DNA of 64,000 nucleotides from Amycolatopsis sp. CA-128772 (lineage in GTDB: Bacteria > Actinomycetota > Actinomycetes > Mycobacteriales > Pseudonocardiaceae): NCBI RefSeq assembly GCF_002904295.1, contig NZ_PPHG01000037.1, forward strand, positions 1 through 64,000, written 5' to 3'. Both the position numbers and the translations under genes were made by a program. Of the stretch, positions 53,164 through 61,831 are shown piece by piece. Each line of letters begins with the position of its first letter. Within the stretch, counting starts at the first letter, position 1. The notes beneath the pieces were generated by a model, which had not been told where the DNA came from, ran no database searches, and worked only from the letters and a program-made list of their open reading frames with translations.

Positions 53164-56100
53164 TCACTCGAGGACCAGCAGGAGGTCACCGCCCTCGACC
53201 TGCTGCACGTTCGTGATCGCCAGCCGGCCGACCTTGCCGCCGGCCGACGCCGTGATCGAGGCCTCCATCTTCATCGCCTCGATCGTGGCGACCGTCGCGC
53301 CGGCTTCGACCGTGGCGCCCTCGGCCACCTGCAGCGTCACCACGCCCGCGAACGGCGCCGCGATCTGCTTCGGGTTGCCCTTTTCGGCCTTTTCCGTCGC
53401 CGGGATGTCCGAAGCGATCGAACGGTCGCGGATCTGGATCGGCCGCAGCTGGCCGTTCAGCGTCGACATCACCGTGCGCACGCCGCGCTCGTCGGCCTCG
53501 CCGATGGCCTCCAGCTCGATGAGCAGCCGCACGCCCGGCTCGAGGTCGACCGGGTACTCCTCCCCCGGCCGCAGCCCGTAGAAGAAGTCCTTGCTGGGCA
53601 GCACCGACGTGTCGCCGTATGCCTCGCGGTGCGCCTCGAACTCCTTCGTCGGGCCGGGGAACAGCAGCCGGTTGAGCGTCCGGCGCGGCTCCGAAGCGAG
53701 CGCCGCGCGGTCCTCTTCGGACAGTTCGACGACCGGCTTGGCCGCCGCGCGGCCCTCCAGGGCCTTGGTGCGGAACGGCTCCGGCCAGCCACCCGGCGGG
53801 TCGCCGAGCTCGCCGCGCAGGAAGCCGATCACCGAGTCGGGGATGTCGAACTTGTTCGGCTCCGCCTCGAAGTCGGCCGGCGAGACACCCGCGCCGACCA
53901 GGTGTAGCGCGAGGTCGCCGACGACCTTGGACGACGGCGTCACCTTCACCAGGTGCCCGAGGATCTTGTCCGCGGCCGCGTACATCGCCTCGATGTCCTC
54001 GAACCGGTCGCCCAGGCCCAGCGCGATGGCCTGCGTGCGCAGGTTCGACAGCTGCCCGCCGGGGATCTCGTGGTCGTAGACGCGCCCGGTGGGCGACGCC
54101 AGCCCGGCCTCGAAGGGCGCGTAGATCTTGCGCACGCTCTCCCAGTACGGCTCCAGCTCGCCGATCGCCCGCAGGTCCAGCCCGGTCGTGCGGGCCGAGT
54201 GGTCGGTGGCCGCCACGATCGAGGACAGCGACGGCTGCGACGTCGTGCCCGCCATCGACGACACCGCGCCGTCGACGGCGTCCGCACCCGCGTTGATCGC
54301 CGCGAGGTAGGTGGCCAGCTGGCCACCCGCGGTGTCGTGGGTGTGGATGTGCACCGGCAGGTCGAACTCCTTGCGCAGCGCGGTGACCAGCTTGGTCGCC
54401 GCCGGCGCGCGCAGCAGCCCGGCCATGTCCTTGATCGCCAGGACGTGCGCCCCGGCGCCGACGATCTGCTCGGCCAGCTTGAGGTAGTAGTCGAGCGTGT
54501 AGAGCTTCTCGCCCGGGTCGGACAGGTCCGAGGTGTAGCAGAGCGCCACCTCGGCGACGGCGGTCCCGGTCTCGCGCACGGCCTCGATGGCCGGGCGCAT
54601 CTGCTCGACGTCGTTGAGCGCGTCGAAGATCCGGAAGATGTCGATGCCGGTCTTCGTGGCCTCCTCGACGAAGGCGTTCGTCACCTCGGTCGGGTACGGC
54701 GTGTACCCGACGGTGTTGCGCCCGCGCAGCAGCATCTGCAGGCAGATGTTCGGCACGGCTTCGCGCAGCGCGGCCAGCCGCTCCCACGGGTCCTCGGCGA
54801 GGAACCGCAGCGCCACGTCGTAGGTCGCGCCGCCCCAGCATTCCAGCGACAGCAGTTCGGGGAGCGTGTTCGCGACCACCGGCGCCACCGCGAGGAGGTC
54901 CTTGGTGCGGACGCGGGTGGCGAGCAGCGACTGGTGCGCGTCCCGGAAGGTCGTGTCGGTGACGCCGATGTGCGGCGACTCCCGCAGCCAGCGCGCGAAC
55001 CCGGCCGGGCCCAGCTCGATGAGCTTCTGCTTCGACCCGGGCGCCGGCTCGGCGTCCTTCGGGAGCTTCGGCAGCTTGAGCGTGGCGTCCGGGGTCTTCG
55101 GGCGTTCGCCGTTGGGCTTGTTGACCGTCTGGTCGGCGAGGTAGGTCAGCAGCCGCGTGCCGCGGTCGGCGGACTGCCGCGCGGTGAGCAGCTGCGGCCG
55201 CTCTTCGATGAACGACGTCGTGACGCGCCCGGCGCGGAAGTCCGGGTCGTCGAGGACGGCCTGCAGGAACGGGATGTTCGTCGCGACCCCGCGGATCCGG
55301 AACTCGGCGACGGCGCGGCGCGCGCGGCCGACGGCGGTGTTGAAGTCGCGGCCGCGGCAGGTGAGCTTGACCAGCAGCGAGTCGAAGTGCGCGCTGATCT
55401 CGGTGCCGGAGAAGGCGGTGCCGCCGTCGAGCCGGATGCCCGAGCCGCCCGGCGAGCGGTAGGCGGAGATCATCCCGGTGTCCGGGCGGAAGCCGTTGGC
55501 CGGGTCCTCGGTGGTGATGCGGCACTGCAGCGCGGCGCCGCGCAGGTAGATCTTGTCCTGGCTCAGGCCGAGGTCGTCGAGGGTTTCGCCGGAGGCGATC
55601 CGCAGCTGGGACTGCACGAGGTCGACGTCGGTGACCTCTTCGGTGACCGTGTGCTCGACCTGGATGCGCGGGTTCATCTCGATGAAGACGTGCTTGCCCT
55701 GCTTGTCGAGCAGGAACTCGACGGTGCCGGCGTTGCGGTAGCCGATCTGCCGGGCGAACTTGACCGCGTCCGCGCAGATGCGGTCGCGCAGCTCGGGGTC
55801 GAGGTTCGGCGCCGGGGCCAGCTCGACGACCTTCTGGTGGCGCCGCTGCACCGAGCAGTCGCGCTCGTAGAGGTGGATGACGTTGCCGGCCCCGTCGGCG
55901 AGGATCTGCACCTCGATGTGCCGCGGCTCGACGACGGCCTTCTCCAGGAAGACGGTCGGGTCGCCGAAGGCGGATTCGGCCTCGCGCGCGGCGGCCTCGA
56001 TGGACTCGCGCAGCAGGGCGGGGTCCTCGACGCGGCGCATGCCGCGCCCGCCGCCACCGGCGACGGCCTTCACGAAGACCGGGAAGCCGAGCTCCCCGGC

Positions 56101-56541
56101 CGCCGCGACCAGCGCGTCGACGTCGCTGGACGGCTCGGACGACCCGAGCACCGGCACGCCGGCCTCGCGCGCGGCCTTGACCGCGCGGGCCTTGTTACCG
56201 GTGAGTTCGAGGATGTCGGCGCTCGGCCCGACGAAGGTGATCCCCGCTTCTTCGCACGCGCGCGCGAGATCGGGGTTCTCCGAGAGGAAGCCGTAGCCGG
56301 GGTAGACGGCGTCGGCCCCCGCCTTCTTCGCCGCGGCGACGATCTCGTCGACCGAGAGGTAGGCGCGCACGGGGTGACCGGGTTCGCCGATCTCGTACGC
56401 CTCGTCGGCCTTCAGCCGGTGCAGGGAGTTGCGGTCTTCGTGCGGAAACACGGCGACCGTCCCCGCGCCGAGTTCGTAGCCGGCGCGGAACGCCCGGATC
56501 GCGATCTCCCCGCGGTTGGCCACCAGAACCTTGCGGAACAT
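53164..56541 (-). CDS. pyc: Pyruvate carboxylase
   Basis: 1125-aa biotin enzyme that makes oxaloacetate from pyruvate, bicarbonate and ATP. The biotin carboxylase domain begins MFRKVLVANRGEIAIRAFRA, with a GGGGRGMRRV ATP loop and the EMNPRIQVEHTVTEEVT motif. The carboxyltransferase domain has TFRDAHQSLLATRVRTKDL and the metal-site HIHTHDTAGG. The C-terminal carrier carries biotin on the Lys of IEAMKMEASI. The start at 56541 matches the conserved family N-terminus; eleven extra codons upstream are possible. In M. tuberculosis pca is adjacent to rsmD; here it is about 27 kb away. Confidence 0.97.
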   Translation of the reverse strand: MFRKVLVANRGEIAIRAFRAGYELGAGTVAVFPHEDRNSLHRLKADEAYEIGEPGHPVRAYLSVDEIVAAAKKAGADAVYPGYGFLSENPDLARACEEAGITFVGPSADILELTGNKARAVKAAREAGVPVLGSSEPSSDVDALVAAAGELGFPVFVKAVAGGGGRGMRRVEDPALLRESIEAAAREAESAFGDPTVFLEKAVVEPRHIEVQILADGAGNVIHLYERDCSVQRRHQKVVELAPAPNLDPELRDRICADAVKFARQIGYRNAGTVEFLLDKQGKHVFIEMNPRIQVEHTVTEEVTDVDLVQSQLRIASGETLDDLGLSQDKIYLRGAALQCRITTEDPANGFRPDTGMISAYRSPGGSGIRLDGGTAFSGTEISAHFDSLLVKLTCRGRDFNTAVGRARRAVAEFRIRGVATNIPFLQAVLDDPDFRAGRVTTSFIEERPQLLTARQSADRGTRLLTYLADQTVNKPNGERPKTPDATLKLPKLPKDAEPAPGSKQKLIELGPAGFARWLRESPHIGVTDTTFRDAHQSLLATRVRTKDLLAVAPVVANTLPELLSLECWGGATYDVALRFLAEDPWERLAALREAVPNICLQMLLRGRNTVGYTPYPTEVTNAFVEEATKTGIDIFRIFDALNDVEQMRPAIEAVRETGTAVAEVALCYTSDLSDPGEKLYTLDYYLKLAEQIVGAGAHVLAIKDMAGLLRAPAATKLVTALRKEFDLPVHIHTHDTAGGQLATYLAAINAGADAVDGAVSSMAGTTSQPSLSSIVAATDHSARTTGLDLRAIGELEPYWESVRKIYAPFEAGLASPTGRVYDHEIPGGQLSNLRTQAIALGLGDRFEDIEAMYAAADKILGHLVKVTPSSKVVGDLALHLVGAGVSPADFEAEPNKFDIPDSVIGFLRGELGDPPGGWPEPFRTKALEGRAAAKPVVELSEEDRAALASEPRRTLNRLLFPGPTKEFEAHREAYGDTSVLPSKDFFYGLRPGEEYPVDLEPGVRLLIELEAIGEADERGVRTVMSTLNGQLRPIQIRDRSIASDIPATEKAEKGNPKQIAAPFAGVVTLQVAEGATVEAGATVATIEAMKMEASITASAGGKVGRLAITNVQQVEGGDLLLVLE

Positions 56542-56674
56542 GCCCGGTCCTTCCCTCTTGGATCGGTAAGTCAACGCACGTTACCCGGTTCTTCCCGCAC
56601 TGCGGGAGTTCAGTCCCGGGTGATGGACATCATGCGTCGCGGACGGTTGCCGGGCGAGCCGTCCGGGCAGCTTT

Positions 56675-57565
56675 TCAGGATCCGGCGGGCGCGTAAAGCA
56701 GCCGGTTGGCGGTGCCGCCCGGAACGCCCTTGAGCACGTCCGGCGTCGTCGCGCCCACCAGGGCGTCGTCCACCTGGGCGGGGGTGTCGCCCGGGTGCTG
56801 CGCGCGGTAGCGGGCGGCCACGCCGGCCGCGAACGCCGCCGCCATCGACGTGCCGGACTCCGGGCCCGCGCCGGTGCCGCCGGCGATCGGGCACGGGATG
56901 TCGGCCCCCGGGGCGTACAGGTCGACGGCCTGCCCCGAGTTGGCCGTCCTGTCCGGCTGGTCCTGGGCATCGGAGGCGGCGACGGTCAGCGCCTCGGGCA
57001 CCCGGCCCGGCGAGAAGCCACCCGCGTCGGCGGTCTCACCGCCCGCGGGAACGGCGATGGGCACCACCTCGGCCAGCCGCTTCACGGCGGCGTCGAGCTG
57101 GTCGTTCGGCGCCCCGCCGATGCCGAGCAGGGCGACGGCGGGCTGCTGGGCGTTCTGCGCGACCCAGTCGATGCCGGCGATGATCCGGTCGACGGCGCCC
57201 CCGCCGCCGGAGTCGAGCACGCGCACGGGCACGATCTGGGCCCCCTTGGCGACGCCGTAGTCCTTGCCGGCGGCGATGCCGGCGAGCCGGGTGCCGTGGC
57301 CGTTGGTGTCGCTGGTGTCGGAGCCGCCGTCGAGGAAGTCCCGCCCGGGCGCGACCCGGCCCTGGAAGTCGGGGTGCTTCGCGTCGACGCCGCTGTCGAT
57401 GACGTAGATGGTGACGCCCGAGCCGTCGCTCGCGTAGTGGTAGGCGTGGTCGAGGCCGGTGCGCTGGTCGATCCGGTCCAGCCCCCAGCTGGGCGGATCG
57501 GGCTGCACGCCGCCGGCGGAGACCGGCACGGCGAGCACGGCGACGGCCGCGAGAAGCATCCTCAT
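56675..57565 (-). CDS. Secreted subtilase-like (S8) protein with altered substrate site
   Basis: 296-aa product. A signal peptide (about residues 1-17) is followed directly by the S8 catalytic domain, without an inhibitor I9 propeptide. The catalytic triad is in place: Asp57 (VTIYVIDSGVD), His90 (TNGHGTRLAG) and Ser240 (ESGTSMAAAFAAG). The conserved oxyanion-hole Asn of the AAGN motif is missing: the sequence reads VPAGGETADAG with Gly176. The usual NMSLGG strand is replaced by VALLGIGGAP. The protein may be a weak protease or a pseudoprotease that binds peptides. No strong ribosome binding site is seen. Confidence 0.82.
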   Translation of the reverse strand: MRMLLAAVAVLAVPVSAGGVQPDPPSWGLDRIDQRTGLDHAYHYASDGSGVTIYVIDSGVDAKHPDFQGRVAPGRDFLDGGSDTSDTNGHGTRLAGIAAGKDYGVAKGAQIVPVRVLDSGGGGAVDRIIAGIDWVAQNAQQPAVALLGIGGAPNDQLDAAVKRLAEVVPIAVPAGGETADAGGFSPGRVPEALTVAASDAQDQPDRTANSGQAVDLYAPGADIPCPIAGGTGAGPESGTSMAAAFAAGVAARYRAQHPGDTPAQVDDALVGATTPDVLKGVPGGTANRLLYAPAGS

Positions 57566-57757
57566 GATCGTCGTGGTACCCCGGCGGTGTCCGGACGACA
57601 ACTCGCAGCTGTCGCCCGTTCGGCTGATTCCGCCGGGCCGGCACCGCGGTCTGGACCGCCGCCGGGCGCGGCAGGGCCCGCCGGCGGTGGCTCGTCGCCA
57701 GGTACAGCGGTCGGCGAGCACCCCGTCGCGTCACGGCGAACAGCCGACTGGGCCCAC

Positions 57758-58885
57758 CTACTCAGCCACCGACCGGAAAATCGTTTCCTGCTTCTCCAGG
57801 CAGACGACCGCGTCGAACGCCGAAGCGACATCGACCGGCACCGCCGTGTGCGCGTGCCGGATGCCCGACGCCTCGGGACGCGCGACCACGCACGGTGCCC
57901 GCGACGCCAGCGCCGCCTCGACGCTGCCTTCCGCGGGCTCGCCGAGCGCCTGCTCGAACATCCGGAACCCCAGCGGGAACGCCGGATCGGGCGCCAGGCC
58001 GGTCGTCGTCCCCGAGACGGCGGTCAACGCGAGCGCGAAGTAGCGATCGCCCAGCTCGGCGGCCAGGTGCGTGCCCGCGGACGGCGCCGTCATGCCCGGC
58101 ATGGGCGAGAACGGGACGCGCTGCAGGTGTCCGTTGTGGATCATCAGGACGATCTTCTCGCCGGGGAAACGCCGGCGCAGCAGCCGCACGGTGGCCGCCA
58201 TGTACGTGTCCCGCGACGAGCTCTGCGGCTCCGGCGCCCGCCCGGCCATCAGGGCCGCCAGCTCGCGCAGGTACAGGTCGACGCGCAGCGCGCCCTCCGC
58301 GTCGTGCGCGGCTTCGGGCGCCAGCGACTCGACGTGTCCTTTGAGGACGGTCAGCGCCACGGTGGCCGCGTCCCGCGCCGCGGCGTCCATCTCCTGGTAG
58401 CGGCCCGGCGCGACCGCGCTGCTCACCGACGCGTACGGCGCGCAGGCCGCCAGCGCGGTGTCCACAAGGGACGCATTGGCGGGATCCACCCGCGACAGGA
58501 CTTCGCGCACGGCCTGCAGCGCGGGCACCGGCGAGCCCGCCGAACCCGGCACGTCCAGGCCCGCGAACCGGACGCCGCGGCCGCGCAGCCAGGTCAGCAT
58601 CCCGTGCACCTCGGCCGAGTCGCCGAGGCCGAATGTGAAGCCGTCACGCGCGATGTCGGCGACCTCGCCCGGGCCGCCCCGCAGCCACGCGTCGACCAGG
58701 CGCCCCTCCGGGAAACCGCCCTCGAACCCGAGCACGGTGAACCCGCGTGCGGTGACCAGGTGCCGCAGGAGGCGGTCGCGCAGCACGCCGAACTCGCGGA
58801 TGTGGTGGTTGTTCTCGCCGATCGCGACGACTTCGGCGTCGCCGATCAGGGCGGCGATCCCGGCAACGTCGACGGTTCCTGTCAT
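57758..58885 (-). CDS. Erythromycin esterase-family protein
   Basis: 375-aa product. The active-site region AIGENNHHIREFGVLRDRLL contains the catalytic His and Glu of the family, followed by TVLGFEGGFPEGRLVD. KIVLMIHNGHLQRVPFSPMPG holds the conserved NxH element. Related enzymes hydrolyse macrolide lactones or act in secondary metabolism. The ATG at 58885 lies 31 bp from the divergent TetR gene. No Shine-Dalgarno box is seen, so the mRNA may be leaderless. The TetR protein is the likely repressor. Confidence 0.88.
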   Translation of the reverse strand: MTGTVDVAGIAALIGDAEVVAIGENNHHIREFGVLRDRLLRHLVTARGFTVLGFEGGFPEGRLVDAWLRGGPGEVADIARDGFTFGLGDSAEVHGMLTWLRGRGVRFAGLDVPGSAGSPVPALQAVREVLSRVDPANASLVDTALAACAPYASVSSAVAPGRYQEMDAAARDAATVALTVLKGHVESLAPEAAHDAEGALRVDLYLRELAALMAGRAPEPQSSSRDTYMAATVRLLRRRFPGEKIVLMIHNGHLQRVPFSPMPGMTAPSAGTHLAAELGDRYFALALTAVSGTTTGLAPDPAFPLGFRMFEQALGEPAEGSVEAALASRAPCVVARPEASGIRHAHTAVPVDVASAFDAVVCLEKQETIFRSVAE

Positions 58886-58916
58886 ACTGGAGACACTAAC
58901 GCAACAGGAGTAGCAG

Positions 58917-59552
58917 TTGGCCACCGAGATTTCCGGGACCAGGCGCCCGGGCGGCCGCACCGAGCGGACCCGCCTGGCCGCGCTCGACGCCACCCTCGAG
59001 CTGCTCGGCGAACGCGGGTACGCGGAGCTGACCGTCGAGGCGGTCGCCGAACGCTCGGGCGTGCACAAGACGACGCTGTACCGCCGCTGGGAGTCCGCCG
59101 AAGGCCTGGTCGCGGCGGCCCTGCAGATGGGCACCGAGCAGGAGTGGGCCGCCCCGGACACCGGTTCCCTCGAAGGCGACCTGCGCGGGATCAACCTGGA
59201 GCTGGTGCGCTACTTCACCACGCCGGGCGAGCGCGAGCTCCCGACGGCGTCGATCTCGGCCGCGTTCCTCTCCGCGCGCGCCGCCGACGCCCTGCAGGAG
59301 TTCTACGTCGACCGCCACGCCCGCTCGGCCACCGCCGTGCACCGCGCGATCGAGCGCGGCGAGGTCCCGCCCGGCACCGACCCCGTGGAGGTGGTCCGGG
59401 TGGCCTGCGGGCCGATCTTCTACCGGCTGTTCGTCTCCCGGGAAGGCGTGACGCCGGCCGACGCCGCCATCGCCGCGAAAGCCGCCGCGGCCGCCGCGAA
59501 AGCCGGCGTGTTCACGGCGACGGACGGCGGAACCGCATCTCCGCCGGCGTGA
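58917..59552 (+). CDS. TetR-family transcriptional regulator
   Basis: 211-aa product starting at TTG, 6 nt after an AGGAG box. The HTH domain reads ALDATLELLGERGYAELTVE and AVAERSGVHKTTLYRRWESA. The C-terminal TetR_C domain runs to about residue 190 and ends in an Ala/Lys-rich tail (AIAAKAAAAAAKAGVF). It is divergent from the erythromycin esterase-like gene, with the short shared intergenic region as the probable operator. Confidence 0.92.
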   Translation: MATEISGTRRPGGRTERTRLAALDATLELLGERGYAELTVEAVAERSGVHKTTLYRRWESAEGLVAAALQMGTEQEWAAPDTGSLEGDLRGINLELVRYFTTPGERELPTASISAAFLSARAADALQEFYVDRHARSATAVHRAIERGEVPPGTDPVEVVRVACGPIFYRLFVSREGVTPADAAIAAKAAAAAAKAGVFTATDGGTASPPA

Positions 59553-59673
59553 CGCGCCCTCGTCGATCGTCGCGGTTCGGCGGGCGCCGTCGTCCACCCA
59601 GCCCTGCCGGACGAACCCCGCGATGACGCCGCCTTCCTCGGCGACCAGCTTCCGGCCGCCGTGGCCGGGCGGA

Positions 59674-61827
59674 TCAGCTCTTCTCCAGGTACTCCGCGCG
59701 GTCGACGTCGACGACGTCACCGACCATCTGCGCCAGGCCGCGGTACTTCGTCAGCTCCGGGTCCTTCTCGACGATCTCCTGCGCGCTCTGGCGGGACGCG
59801 GCGATGACGTCCTCGTCCCGCAGCAGCGACAGCAGCTTCAGCGTGGACCGCTTCCCGGACTGCGCGGCGCCGAGGATGTCGCCTTCGCGGCGCAGCTCCA
59901 GGTCCAGCCGCGACAGCTCGAAGCCGTCCGTCGTGGACTCGACCGCCGCCAGCCGCTCGCGCGTCGCCGTGCCGTCGAGGGTTTCGGTGACCAGCAGGCA
60001 CAACCCCGGCACGCTGCCCCGGCCGACGCGGCCGCGCAGCTGGTGCAGCTGGCTGACGCCGAAGCGGTCGGCGTCCATGATCACCATCGCGGTCGCGTTC
60101 GGCACGTTCACGCCGACCTCGATGACGGTGGTGGCCACCAGGACGTCCAGCTTGGCCGCGGAGAACGCGCGCATCACGGCGTCCTTGTCGTCGGGCGGCA
60201 TCCGGCCGTGCAGCACGCCGATCTTCAGGCCGTGCAGCGGCCCGTGCTCCAGCTCGGGCGCGACTTCGAGGACGGCCAGCGGCGGCCGCTTGTCGCTCTT
60301 GTCCGACGGCGGCTCGTCGCCGATCCGCGGGCAGACGACGTACGCCTGGTGCCCCTTGCCGACCTCTTCGCGCACCCGCTGCCAGATCCGCTCGAACCAG
60401 GCCGGCTTCTCGGCGACCGGCACGACCGTGGTGGCGATCGGCGACCGCCCGACCGGCATCTCGCGCAGCGCCGAGACCTCCAGGTCGCCGTACACGGTCA
60501 TGGCGACCGTGCGCGGGATCGGCGTCGCGGTCATGACGAGCACGTGCGGGCTGGTGTCGCCGGCGCCGCGGGTGCGCAGCGCGTCCCGCTGTTCGACGCC
60601 GAACCGGTGCTGCTCGTCGACGACGGCCAGGCCGAGGTCGGCGAACTCGACGTGGTCCTGGATCAGCGCGTGCGTGCCGACCACGATGCCCGCCTCGCCG
60701 CTGACGATCTCCAGCAGCGCCTTCTTGCGCTCCTTCGCGCCCATCGACCCGGTGAGCAGCGTGACGCGCGTGGCGTTTTCGGCCGCGCCGAGCTCGCCCG
60801 CCTGGCCGAGGTCGCCGAGCATCTCCCGCAGCGACCGCGCGTGCTGCGCGGCCAGCACCTCGGTCGGCGCCAGCATCGCGGTCTGCCGCCCGTTGTCGAC
60901 GACCTGCAGCATCGCCCGCAACGCGACGACCGTCTTGCCGGAACCGACCTCGCCCTGCAGCAGCCGGTTCATCGGGTGCTCGGACGCGAGGTCCGCGGCG
61001 ATCTCGTCGCCGATCCCCCGCTGGCCCGCGGTCAGGTCGAACGGCAGCCGCTTGTCGAAGGCGTCCATCAGGCCGCCGCTGACGTGCGGGTTCGGCTTGG
61101 CCGGGCGCGAGATGGCCGAGTGGCGCCGCTGCGCGAAGATCAGCTGGACGGCCATGGCTTCGTCCCACTTGAGCCGCTTCTTCGACGCCTCCAGGTGCGC
61201 CCAGTTCTCCGGGCGGTGGATGCCGCGCAGCGCGTTGTCCAGGTCGGCCAGCTTGTGCAGCCGCCGCAGCTCGGCGGGCATCGGGTCGTCGTCGACCTCG
61301 AGGACGTCCAGGACCTGGCGCACGCACTTGGCGATCGACCAGGTCGGCATGCCCTGCGCCGCCGGGTACACCGGGATGATCGCGGCGAGGAAGTTGTCCA
61401 TCGCCTCGGCTTCGTTCTCGGCGTCGAACAGCTCGTACTCGGGGTTGGTCAGCTGCAGGGTGTCGCGGAAGGCGGACACCTTGCCGGCGAACAGCCCGGT
61501 CTTGCCCGGCACGAGGTCCTTCTCGCGCCACGCCTGGTTGAAGAACGCGCAGGTCAGCCGGCGTTTCCCGTCGGTGATGACCATGTCGAGGATGGTCCCG
61601 TTGCGGGCCTTCATCCGCCGCTTGCTGACCTTTTCGATGCGCGCCAGCACGGTCGCGTGCTCGCCCAGCTCGAGCCCGTGGATGTCGGTGAGCTCGCCGC
61701 GCTCGGCGTAGCGGCGCGGGTAGTGGCGCAGCAGGTCGCTGACCGTTTCGATGTCCAACGACGTGGCGAGCGCCTTCGCCGTCTTGGCGCCCAGCAGCAG
61801 CGGCAGCTTGTCGCGCAGTCCGGCCAT
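59674..61827 (-). CDS. recG: ATP-dependent DNA helicase RecG
   Basis: 717-aa helicase that remodels stalled replication forks and Holliday junctions. It has the N-terminal wedge/OB domain (YPRRYAERGELTDIHGLELG), Walker A LLQGEVGSGKTVVALRAML, the DEQH box VVDEQHRFGVEQRDAL, and the RecG motif QLRGRVGRGSVPGLCLLV. The TRG-like C-terminus ends in a DILGAAQSGKRSTLKLLSLL region. It begins 4 bp after the DAK2 stop, so the two are one operon, as in M. tuberculosis. Confidence 0.97.
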   Translation of the reverse strand: MAGLRDKLPLLLGAKTAKALATSLDIETVSDLLRHYPRRYAERGELTDIHGLELGEHATVLARIEKVSKRRMKARNGTILDMVITDGKRRLTCAFFNQAWREKDLVPGKTGLFAGKVSAFRDTLQLTNPEYELFDAENEAEAMDNFLAAIIPVYPAAQGMPTWSIAKCVRQVLDVLEVDDDPMPAELRRLHKLADLDNALRGIHRPENWAHLEASKKRLKWDEAMAVQLIFAQRRHSAISRPAKPNPHVSGGLMDAFDKRLPFDLTAGQRGIGDEIAADLASEHPMNRLLQGEVGSGKTVVALRAMLQVVDNGRQTAMLAPTEVLAAQHARSLREMLGDLGQAGELGAAENATRVTLLTGSMGAKERKKALLEIVSGEAGIVVGTHALIQDHVEFADLGLAVVDEQHRFGVEQRDALRTRGAGDTSPHVLVMTATPIPRTVAMTVYGDLEVSALREMPVGRSPIATTVVPVAEKPAWFERIWQRVREEVGKGHQAYVVCPRIGDEPPSDKSDKRPPLAVLEVAPELEHGPLHGLKIGVLHGRMPPDDKDAVMRAFSAAKLDVLVATTVIEVGVNVPNATAMVIMDADRFGVSQLHQLRGRVGRGSVPGLCLLVTETLDGTATRERLAAVESTTDGFELSRLDLELRREGDILGAAQSGKRSTLKLLSLLRDEDVIAASRQSAQEIVEKDPELTKYRGLAQMVGDVVDVDRAEYLEKS

Positions 61828-61831
61828 CTCG

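Noticed and set aside
59553-59673. Possible acetyltransferase fragment on the minus strand (VAEEGGVIAGFVRQGW)
   Set aside because: Only about 30 residues resemble a GNAT strand, with no start, motif A or stop context; too little to call a pseudogene.
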